In this document: piece after piece, positions 1 through 5,925 of the stretch
How positions within the stretch are numbered: position 1 is the stretch's first letter
Layout: every line of letters starts with the position of its first letter
DNA from: Candidatus Poseidoniia archaeon
GTDB lineage: Archaea > Thermoplasmatota > Poseidoniia > MGIII > CG-Epi1
Direction of reading: 5' to 3'
DNA: 6,520 nt
NCBI GenBank assembly: GCA_029941645.1
Contig: JAPYSZ010000054.1
Coordinates: 1-6,520, forward strand
The notes under the pieces: model-generated
What the model saw: only the letters and a program-made list of their open reading frames with translations
What the model was told of the DNA's origin: nothing
The model's database searches: none
Made by a program: the position numbers and the translations under genes

Positions 1-419
1 TTGACGGACAAGAAGCAGATATAACTATAGAAGTTACAGCAGGACAATGGTTTTGGTCTTTTGGAACTCCAATATGTAATGAAGAAAAAGAAGACCCAGA
101 AGAATGGTGCAGTACGGGAATCTATCAAAAGCCCGTAAACTTTGACGAATGTGAAAAACCGACTGCAAATCCGCGAGGTTGTTTAGAGATTCCTCATGGT
201 GCTGTGGTTCATTTCAGACTAACTTCTAACGACGTTTTACATGCTTTTAACTTTCCTGAACTAGGAATAAAACAGGATGTTGTTCCTAATTTAGAGACCT
301 TAACTTGGCTTGATTCTGGAGAATTTGAAGCGGGCCAATACAGCATATGGTGCGCAGAATATTGTGGAACAGAACACTCACTAATGGATGCTGACATTTT
401 CATAACGGAGGTTGCATGA
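1..419 (+). CDS. ctaC: Cytochrome c oxidase subunit II, C-terminal CuA domain (5' partial)
   Basis: The reading frame is open from base 3 to the TGA at 417-419, giving 138 residues; the N-terminal membrane helices lie outside the window. The aromatic patch QWFWSF (residues 15-20) is the family's electron-entry region. The binuclear CuA site is complete: H80 in VLHAF, then C117, E119, C121, H125 and M128 in CAEYCGTEHSLM. A CuA site means the enzyme takes electrons from a cytochrome c or small copper protein rather than from quinol. Between the aromatic patch and the LEIPHG strand there is an insert of about 38 acidic residues holding four cysteines (25, 36, 50, 60), unusual for this family. 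It acts on the outer membrane face and passes electrons to heme a of subunit I. It overlaps subunit I by ATGA, so translation is probably coupled. Confidence 0.96.
   Translation, partial: DGQEADITIEVTAGQWFWSFGTPICNEEKEDPEEWCSTGIYQKPVNFDECEKPTANPRGCLEIPHGAVVHFRLTSNDVLHAFNFPELGIKQDVVPNLETLTWLDSGEFEAGQYSIWCAEYCGTEHSLMDADIFITEVA
407..412 (+). promoter_or_regulatory. Shine-Dalgarno motif for subunit I
   Basis: GGAGGT lies inside the end of subunit II, three bases before the ATG at 416. It supports this start and the ATGA stop/start coupling between the two genes. Confidence 0.7.
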
Positions 420-2653
420 ATCGTAAATCTCTGAAAATATTAAGTCTAGGATTCATTATGTCTATCCTTTTGGCTATCTCTGCATTCCCAACAGGCGACA
501 GTATACCCACAGGAATTACGGATGATAATTTAGTAAAAAATGGATGTACTTGCCACACTGATGGCCCTATGTCTTCTGATGTTGTTATCACCCTTTCAGA
601 CTTACCCGAAAAATACAATGTCAGTCAAGTCTATACTTTAACTCTGAATATATCAGGAGGACCTGATGCTTTGGCAGATGGTAATCAAGGAGGATTCTTC
701 ATTCAATCAAACTATGGAACTTTAGAATCTATAGACAATAATACATGGATGCCTGAAGGTGAAACCCACCTAACTCACAATGAAGAAGGAAATAATTATA
801 GAGAATGGTCATTCAACTGGATTGCTCCTGAAAGTGATTCGAAAGTTGTGAAATTTACAGTATATGGAAACTCAGTTAATGGAGCAGATGGAAATGCAGG
901 GGACTATTGGAACAAAGGTGAATTTAGTTCTGCAGGTGTAAATGCAAAGATAGCTGAAGACCATGGCGAATTATCTATGCCTCAAAAATTAATCTATGCA
1001 TTCACTGTTTTGGTTGTAACTCTCAGTGTTGTCGTTGTTGGAAATCGAATGGTTGTAAATGACCAATCTTTCGAAGATGTAATCAAGAGTTATTGGAAGT
1101 GTGTGTATCCTTGGTTGACTACTACCGATCATAAATACATAGGAACGCTATACATTTGCACTGGATTTGGATTCTTCTTTGTTGGCGGAATATTAGGTCT
1201 GTTGATTCGTTGGCAATTGTTTGAACCACGCATAGATGGTGATTTCCTAACTTATGAAGAGTATAATTCTACATTTACTATGCATGGAACCACCATGATT
1301 TTCATGGCTGCTATGCCTATTATATTTGGATTTGCGAATTATTTGATTCCTCTTCAAATTGGTGCAAGAGATTTAGCATTTCCAAGATTGAATGCATTGA
1401 GTTATTGGCTATTGCCAACAGGAGGTTTTGTTGTATACATGGGTTACTTTACCGGAGGTGCGGGAGACGTTGGATGGACTGGGTACACGCCTTATGCCAC
1501 TGGTGACTCATCAACAACTCCCGGAACTGATTTCTGGGTAGCTGGGCAGATTATGCTTGGTGCTTCATCTACTCTGACTGCGATTAATTTCTTAACCACT
1601 ATGTTACGCATGAGAGCACCTGGCGTTACGATGATGAGAATGCCTTTGTTTGCATGGTCCATTTTTGTTACTGTTTTCTTATTACTATTATCAATCCCTG
1701 TTTTCACTGTTGCACTTATCTTACTAATGGCTGACAGAACATTTGGTACTTTGTACTTTGATGTCGCTGCCGGTGGTGATCCTATATTGTGGCAACACTT
1801 ATTCTGGTACTTTGGTCATCCTGAGGTTTACATTGTTATCTTACCGGCATTTGGCGTTCTCTCTGAGATTATTTCTACGTTCTCAAGGAGACCGATATTT
1901 GGTTATACTTCTATGGTTTATGCTATGGCCACTATTGGAATCATTTCATTTATTGTATACGGTCATCATATGTTTACAACCGGTGCCGATCCGTTATTCA
2001 GATTTATCGTTATGTTAACTACCATGTTAGTTGCAGTGCCGACAGGCATCAAGATTTTCAATTGGTTAGCCACCATGACTGGAGGTTCTATTGTTCTAAA
2101 AACTCCAATGATATTTGCACTTGGAACTGTTATTACCTTTACAATTGGAGGTATTACGGGCATTATCTTAGCTTCAATTCCAGTGGATGTAGCATTACAT
2201 GATGGTTATTTTGTAGTTGCTCACTTCCACTATGTTCTGGTTGGTGGGACTATCTTTGCATTCCTAGGCGGAGTTTACTATTGGTATCCTAAGATGACTG
2301 GTAAAATAATGAATGAAAAATTGGGACTCATTCATTTTGCTCTTTCCTTTATTTTCTTCAATGCTGCTTTCTATCCAATGCATAATGTAGGAATTGAAGG
2401 AATGCCAAGAAGATATGCAACCTATGATGCCCAATTTACTGAATTGAATGAATTCATTACCATTGCAGCGTTCATCTTCGGTTTTGCCCAATTAATTTTT
2501 GTTTATAACGTAATTTATTCTTACAAGAATGGTGAGGATGCTGGAAATAATCCTTGGGATGGGTGGTCACTTGAATGGGCTACTGCTTCGCCTCCGCCGC
2601 ACAATAGTTTTACTGAAATTCCAACACTTAAACTTGCTGAGGAGGAAGACTAA
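416..2653 (+). CDS. ctaD: Cytochrome c oxidase subunit I (A1 type) with exported N-terminal Reeler-like domain
   Basis: The catalytic subunit reduces O2 to water and pumps protons. Residues 1-25 look like a signal peptide. Residues 26-188 form an exported domain, and 191-209 an extra membrane helix. The oxidase core starts near 232 (PWLTTTDHKYIG). Visible core residues are heme a ligands H290 and H605, heme a3 ligand H603 and CuB ligands H468, H517 and H518. The HPEVY motif gives E470 and the cross-linking Y472. D-channel residues D319, N308 and N326, K-channel K546 and the Mg-site pair H595/D596 are also present. E470 places it in the A1 family. The core of about 515 residues is normal; the whole protein is about 200 longer than usual. 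The start is fixed by the SD motif and by the signal peptide following directly. The two-helix layout keeps the core's N terminus cytoplasmic, as the family requires. No frameshift or stop separates the extension from the core. Confidence 0.97.
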   Translation: MNRKSLKILSLGFIMSILLAISAFPTGDSIPTGITDDNLVKNGCTCHTDGPMSSDVVITLSDLPEKYNVSQVYTLTLNISGGPDALADGNQGGFFIQSNYGTLESIDNNTWMPEGETHLTHNEEGNNYREWSFNWIAPESDSKVVKFTVYGNSVNGADGNAGDYWNKGEFSSAGVNAKIAEDHGELSMPQKLIYAFTVLVVTLSVVVVGNRMVVNDQSFEDVIKSYWKCVYPWLTTTDHKYIGTLYICTGFGFFFVGGILGLLIRWQLFEPRIDGDFLTYEEYNSTFTMHGTTMIFMAAMPIIFGFANYLIPLQIGARDLAFPRLNALSYWLLPTGGFVVYMGYFTGGAGDVGWTGYTPYATGDSSTTPGTDFWVAGQIMLGASSTLTAINFLTTMLRMRAPGVTMMRMPLFAWSIFVTVFLLLLSIPVFTVALILLMADRTFGTLYFDVAAGGDPILWQHLFWYFGHPEVYIVILPAFGVLSEIISTFSRRPIFGYTSMVYAMATIGIISFIVYGHHMFTTGADPLFRFIVMLTTMLVAVPTGIKIFNWLATMTGGSIVLKTPMIFALGTVITFTIGGITGIILASIPVDVALHDGYFVVAHFHYVLVGGTIFAFLGGVYYWYPKMTGKIMNEKLGLIHFALSFIFFNAAFYPMHNVGIEGMPRRYATYDAQFTELNEFITIAAFIFGFAQLIFVYNVIYSYKNGEDAGNNPWDGWSLEWATASPPPHNSFTEIPTLKLAEEED
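491..979 (+). other. Exported Reeler / choice-of-anchor-V-like domain of subunit I
   Basis: Residues 26-188 of subunit I. The order of features matches the Reeler-like choice-of-anchor V domain seen in secreted proteins. First comes a Cys/His motif (C44-T-C46-H47), then a YTLTLNISGG strand and a GGFFIQSNYGTL segment. A THNEEG turn follows, then WSFNWIAP, and finally VKFTVYGNSVNGADGNAGDYW. In relatives as I recall them the opening motif is usually C-x-x-C-H; here one residue is missing between the cysteines. The domain carries sequons at N68, N78 and N108, consistent with an outer-face location. Its role here is unknown; being at the CuA side, it could dock an electron donor or carry a metal or heme. 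Family assignment is from motif recall, not a search. Confidence 0.72.
2639..2645 (+). promoter_or_regulatory. Shine-Dalgarno motif for subunit III
   Basis: GAGGAGG, which also encodes the Glu-Glu run at the end of subunit I, sits seven bases before the ATG at 2653. It is the best-placed motif in the window and fixes that start. Confidence 0.8.
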
Positions 2654-3573
2654 TGAGTGACGATCATGAACATCATGGAACGATAGCTCCATTCATTTTC
2701 TGTATTGGTGTTGCTTTAACGTTCATAGGCCTTGTAATGGCCACAGCAGGTGGTGAAGACAAGACAGGCGATACTGGTTACTGGTTTGTCTTCTTTTTGG
2801 GTCTGGCTGGACTTTTAACTGGATTTTTCATGTGGGTACAGGATTATTGGGATCAAGATTCAGAAGAAGGTGAAGATATTGAAGTTTATCATGATTTTTG
2901 GGGAACTATAACCACACGAAAGTTTGGTATGTGGATTTTTCTATTAACTGAGGTTATGGTTTTCAGTACATTACTGAGTGCTTACCTAAGATATCGTGCT
3001 GCTGTTCCTGATTATGACTCCAATCTTGCAGAATGTGTTGGTATTGACCCTTGTTGGGTTCCTGCTGCAGATATTATCAGAAGTCACTTAATCTTTGGAG
3101 TGATAAACACCTTTGCACTTCTTCTCAGTAGCTTAACGGTAGTATTGGCACTTTATGCAGCCAGGAACAACAATCCAAAGGCTACAACCAGATATCTAAT
3201 GGCTACATTTGCATTAGGTGCTCTTTTCTTGATTCTGAAAGCATGGGAATGGGGTGAAATGAAAAATGGACACTTCTGGTCTGACCATTGTGATCCGCTT
3301 AAACAAGATATAGCAAATCATTGTATTGCTCCAAAATATGAACATGGATTCTGGCTAGATACTAGTTTAGAAGGCACTACTTTCTACATAACTACCGGAA
3401 CACATGGGGCGCATGTATTCATTGGATTAATTGCATTACTTTACTTAATTGCAAAAGCAAACAAAGACGGTTACAATGAAGAATATCATGATACAATCGA
3501 ATTATTCGGTTTGTATTGGCACTACGTGGATGTAGTATGGGTTTTCGTATTCCCATTCTTCTATTTGTATTGA
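2653..3573 (+). CDS. ctaE: Cytochrome c oxidase subunit III
   Basis: A 306-residue integral membrane protein that stabilises the oxidase and its proton uptake; it carries no redox metal. Seven hydrophobic segments are visible, near 11-31, 43-62, 92-113, 142-168, 178-197, 240-266 and 285-304. Family motifs are KFGMWIFLLTEVM with the conserved membrane glutamate E100, KAWEWGEM (196-203), TGTHGAHVFIG (248-258) and YWHYVDVVWVFVF (288-300). The first two helices resemble the N-terminal segment of subunit III in fused subunit I-III proteins. Two cysteine pairs, C128/C134 and C213/C224, fall in loops 3-4 and 5-6, both predicted outside. The N terminus is histidine-rich (H5, H7, H8). Its ATG overlaps the TAA of subunit I by one base. 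Confidence 0.96.
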   Translation: MSDDHEHHGTIAPFIFCIGVALTFIGLVMATAGGEDKTGDTGYWFVFFLGLAGLLTGFFMWVQDYWDQDSEEGEDIEVYHDFWGTITTRKFGMWIFLLTEVMVFSTLLSAYLRYRAAVPDYDSNLAECVGIDPCWVPAADIIRSHLIFGVINTFALLLSSLTVVLALYAARNNNPKATTRYLMATFALGALFLILKAWEWGEMKNGHFWSDHCDPLKQDIANHCIAPKYEHGFWLDTSLEGTTFYITTGTHGAHVFIGLIALLYLIAKANKDGYNEEYHDTIELFGLYWHYVDVVWVFVFPFFYLY

Positions 3574-3576
3574 GGT
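3572..3576 (+). promoter_or_regulatory. Shine-Dalgarno motif for subunit IV
   Basis: GAGGT overlaps the TGA of subunit III and lies four bases before the ATG at 3581. It supports the start and coupled translation. Confidence 0.6.
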
Positions 3577-3580
3577 AAAA

Positions 3581-3955
3581 ATGGCAACAGAAACAAACTC
3601 CGAACATGAGCATGACGAACACCATTCTTTCCCAGCATGGGTTACACTAGGACATACTGAAAATCCCATTAACGGATTCTTGAAAGTATTTGCGTGGCTA
3701 GTTTTCTGGACTCTACTAGAAGTAGGTGCAATTCTTTCAGAATTCTCTTTCAGTGTAACTATGGTTATCCTTTTTGGAATTGCAGCAATTAAATGTTGGT
3801 TTATTGGATCTTTCTTCATGCATATGACTTGGGATCCACCTTTGGTCAATCGAACCGCAGCTGTTCCAGTTTTCTTCTTAATCGTATTGTTCTTGGCTGT
3901 AGGATTTACTACACCTGGTGCAGTTGACGATTGGAAAACACTTTGTGGTTTCTAA
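3581..3955 (+). CDS. ctaF: Cytochrome c oxidase subunit IV (CtaF/CyoD-like)
   Basis: A small membrane subunit of 124 residues with three predicted helices (about 33-52, 59-80, 92-110), the usual length and layout of prokaryotic subunit IV. The family hallmark is the end of helix 2, where AAIKCWFIGSFFMHMTWDPP corresponds to the A-x-K-x-x-x-x-x-x-F-F-M-H-L pattern of relatives. These subunits have no catalytic residues and help assemble or stabilise the complex. The N terminus is short, hydrophilic and His/Glu-rich (H9, H11, H14, H15). It is the last gene of the oxidase operon, seven bases after subunit III. Its TAA overlaps the stop codon of the convergent DoxX gene, leaving no room for a separate terminator. 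Confidence 0.9.
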   Translation: MATETNSEHEHDEHHSFPAWVTLGHTENPINGFLKVFAWLVFWTLLEVGAILSEFSFSVTMVILFGIAAIKCWFIGSFFMHMTWDPPLVNRTAAVPVFFLIVLFLAVGFTTPGAVDDWKTLCGF

Positions 3956-4395
3956 GAACTGTAGATAAATAGACCAAACATAGTCAAGAGGAAGTAAGGA
4001 ACTAGAACTGCAGCTCCTTCATAATCTTTAGATAATCTCTGTCCCAGCATTAAGATACATAGCGATATAGCTGCGAGAATAAGCCCGATAATTCCATAAG
4101 ATTCATCACCATATAATAGAACCATTATTGAACCAAACAAAGACATTAAACCTGAAAGAATCTCAAAAATAGTAACTTGAATAAGACCAAATGCAGAAAA
4201 ACTTGATAATGGAGTCTTAGAGAATTTTTCTGTTATAAAATTAAGCTCTCCTTCCCAGTTGAAAATTTTATCAAAACCAGACTGAGTCATCACTATGCCA
4301 ATAAACACAGAGATGAAAGATGCAATGATATTCAAATAACTAAATTCATGGTCAAAAAAAACTAAACTTGTATCTCCAAATCCTAAGAGAGTCAT
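3952..4395 (-). CDS. DoxX-family four-helix membrane protein
   Basis: A 147-residue protein with four hydrophobic segments (about 20-37, 70-94, 99-117, 127-144). TQSGFDKIFNWEGELNFI after helix 1, EKFSKTPL before helix 2, LGQRLSKDYEGAAVLVPYF and the short C-terminal tail match DoxX proteins of the kind common in Bacteroidota. DoxX relatives are linked to membrane redox chemistry (DoxD/DoxA thiosulfate:quinone oxidoreductase, MauE), but the function of this subgroup is unsettled. Start choice: the frame stays open upstream to 4518, but that stretch overlaps the conserved end of the Sco gene. The ATG at 4395-4393 is the first start after the Sco stop. It has no clear Shine-Dalgarno motif. The TAG overlaps the subunit IV stop on the other strand. 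It is probably co-transcribed with Sco, 34 bases upstream. Confidence 0.82.
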   Translation of the reverse strand: MTLLGFGDTSLVFFDHEFSYLNIIASFISVFIGIVMTQSGFDKIFNWEGELNFITEKFSKTPLSSFSAFGLIQVTIFEILSGLMSLFGSIMVLLYGDESYGIIGLILAAISLCILMLGQRLSKDYEGAAVLVPYFLLTMFGLFIYSS

Positions 4396-4429
4396 GAGGC
4401 TTACTGGATAAGCGGGTATTTGGCTCTTA

Positions 4430-5887
4430 CTAAAGAAGAATTTGAATATCGTGATAAATTGAAGCGTAGGTCCAATCTGTACCTCTCCAAAGAACACGAA
4501 GGTCACCATTTTGATCAATTATGTATAGTCTTGAAGAATGAGTGACGCCATAGTTCCCAACATCTTCGGTTGGAGGTGTATATTCATAATTTAGGGCTGA
4601 TGCAATTATGCCAAGCATATCGCTATCAGTAACATGACCTAACCGCCAATGGTAAAGATTTTCAAGAATAACATCCATTTGCTCAGTGACATTTACTGAC
4701 GCAGTATGATTTGTAACCATTTCAACTAAGCTATCATAAGATTTAGTTCCGGATGAAGTACCGACAATTTGGGCTTCTCCAGTCTCCATATCTCCTTCTA
4801 GAAGAACCCAACTTGGGTAACTATTCAAACCAAAAGTAGACATTAGAGATGCGTCTTCATCGTACAAATACGTCCAAGATGCATTGTGCTCTGAGACAAA
4901 ATCTTGAATTTTACTTAGATTGTCTACATTTCCACCCAAACTATAACCTCCAACCGATATCAGATTAACCTCTGAAGAATAATTTGAATAAAATTCTTCT
5001 AAAGCTGGTATTTGAGCATTACAATGTCCGCAATCTGTGTGGAAAAATTCGAGTAGCGTAAGATTTGCATTGTAATAATCTGTAGATTTATGCACAGTTC
5101 CATTGATATCGTTTATAATCCAATTAGAACCAAACACTTGAGATATTTGTGAATCTAAAATTTTCATGGCGTCTGTTTCATTTGCTATTCCATTGGCATT
5201 AGCCAAAGACCAAAGATTAAGGGCTTGAAGTATATCATTCTCAATGCTACCATCCTCAAAAGTAAGATTAGAAACGTCATAATCTGGATCTTCAATACAC
5301 ATATCTACATTCCATGGATCCTGTATATATCCAGGATTACAATGACAACCCTCATAGTCTTCCATGTGGTGTCCTTGTCCTCCACAAGCGTCCTCCTCCT
5401 CAACCATTACAACCATCTTATAATTAGCCCACATTGCTTGCATATGATTTTCAGGGAAGGAAGAATTAACTGTAAGAAAATCCCAAGAGGCGTTATATCC
5501 TGAGGAAAAACTAGCCAATCTCTCAGCTGTGTCCCGTTCAGGATCTACAGTTACACTCAAAAATACTACAGATTCTTCATAATCATCACCAAGTTCTTCA
5601 GCTAATCTCTTCATCTGATAAGTAATAGCTGGACAAATATCTGGACAATGAGTATAAAGAAAAGTCATCACCACTATTTTACCTTCCAATTGAGATAGAT
5701 TGACTACCTCATTATTTTGATTTATAAGAACGAAAGAAGGTGCTGGATTTTCAGGGCAATCGGATTCATTCTCAGTACAGTCATCTCCCCAAAAACCACT
5801 AGAATTCGAATTGTCCAGTGAGTCAAGACAACCAGACATAAGAAATAATGCAGTTAACAATAATGTCAAAGGTATCTGATATTTCAT
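4430..5887 (-). CDS. sco: Sco-type copper chaperone lipoprotein with thioredoxin domain nested inside it
   Basis: Sco proteins deliver copper to CuA of oxidase subunit II and may reduce its cysteines. The 485-residue protein starts with a hydrophobic signal and a lipobox-like MSGC (C20). Residues 48-163 are the first part of a Sco domain: PAPSFVLINQNNEVVNLSQL, then THCPDICP with copper cysteines C81 and C85, then FLSVTVDPERDT. The rest of the Sco domain is only at the end: GVTHSSRLYIIDQNGDL (447-463), with H450 as the third copper ligand. About 280 residues separate the two parts, where a normal Sco has a short loop. They hold an EGF-like Cys/His cluster (168-197), a helical stretch, a thioredoxin domain (about 267-396, CGHC at 286-289, Y357-cis-P358) and another helical stretch. 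There are 14 N-X-S/T sequons, fitting an exported protein. ATG start; no Shine-Dalgarno motif, but a TATA-like element sits at leaderless spacing. Confidence 0.93.
   Translation of the reverse strand: MKYQIPLTLLLTALFLMSGCLDSLDNSNSSGFWGDDCTENESDCPENPAPSFVLINQNNEVVNLSQLEGKIVVMTFLYTHCPDICPAITYQMKRLAEELGDDYEESVVFLSVTVDPERDTAERLASFSSGYNASWDFLTVNSSFPENHMQAMWANYKMVVMVEEEDACGGQGHHMEDYEGCHCNPGYIQDPWNVDMCIEDPDYDVSNLTFEDGSIENDILQALNLWSLANANGIANETDAMKILDSQISQVFGSNWIINDINGTVHKSTDYYNANLTLLEFFHTDCGHCNAQIPALEEFYSNYSSEVNLISVGGYSLGGNVDNLSKIQDFVSEHNASWTYLYDEDASLMSTFGLNSYPSWVLLEGDMETGEAQIVGTSSGTKSYDSLVEMVTNHTASVNVTEQMDVILENLYHWRLGHVTDSDMLGIIASALNYEYTPPTEDVGNYGVTHSSRLYIIDQNGDLRVLWRGTDWTYASIYHDIQILL
4700..5089 (-). 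other. Thioredoxin-like domain inserted in the Sco protein
   Basis: Residues 267-396 of the Sco protein. The core is LTLLEFFHTDCGHC with redox cysteines C286 and C289, followed by the helix QIPALEEFY, the strand VNLISVGGY, then SWTYLYDEDASLMSTFG and the cis-proline loop NSYPSW (P358). This is a TlpA/ResA-like thioredoxin fold. Over residues 280-305 it matches residues 83-108 of the adjacent thioredoxin gene at 16 of 26 positions without gaps, so the two are paralogues. Confidence 0.85.
5297..5386 (-). other. EGF-like or metal-binding Cys/His cluster in the Sco protein
   Basis: Residues 168-197 contain C168, H173, H174, M175, C181, H182, C183 and C197. C181-x-C183-x-x-G-Y followed by C197 nearly fits the EGF C-x-C-x2-G-[FYW]-x(4,8)-C signature, with nine residues before the last cysteine. 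The His-His-Met next to it would also suit copper binding. Confidence 0.5.
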
Positions 5888-5908
5888 TAATTATTAACTC
5901 TCAACATG

Positions 5909-5918
5909 TTTTAAATAA
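5909..5918 (-). promoter_or_regulatory. Putative archaeal TATA element before the Sco gene
   Basis: On the minus strand the 38-base gap reads TTATTTAAAA, ending 21 bases before the Sco ATG. That spacing would start transcription at or next to the ATG, as in archaeal leaderless genes, and the gap has no Shine-Dalgarno motif. An eight-base palindrome, AACATGTT (5903-5910), abuts it. The region is AT-rich, so chance resemblance is possible. Confidence 0.4.
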
Positions 5919-5925
5919 TTTGTCT

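Noticed and set aside
1743..2018. Open frame on the plus strand inside subunit I.
   Set aside because: It lies wholly within the conserved HPEVY-to-HH catalytic region of subunit I in another frame and shows no family motif or start signal.
416..2653. Quinol oxidase or B-/C-type (ba3, cbb3) oxidase as an alternative identity.
   Set aside because: Subunit II keeps every CuA ligand, which excludes a quinol oxidase. The HPEVY glutamate and tyrosine with full D- and K-channel residues indicate the A1 family.
3502..3849. Open frame on the minus strand across the subunit III/IV junction.
   Set aside because: It is antisense to two well-supported genes, and its translation has no recognisable domain.
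4396..4518. Upstream extension of the DoxX reading frame to a TTG at 4518 (188 residues), or to the in-frame ATG at 4509.
   Set aside because: It overlaps the last 89 bases of the Sco gene, which encode the conserved H450 strand and the end of the Sco fold. The extra residues do not resemble DoxX, and the ATG at 4395 gives a normal family length.
5225..5503. Open frame on the plus strand opposite the Sco gene.
   Set aside because: It is antisense to the Sco Cys/His cluster and its flanks, and its composition is what an AT-rich antisense frame would give.
5888..5925. Terminator between the thioredoxin and Sco genes.
   Set aside because: The gap has no stable hairpin with a T-run and no long T stretch on the minus strand; the AACATGTT palindrome is too short to act as one.
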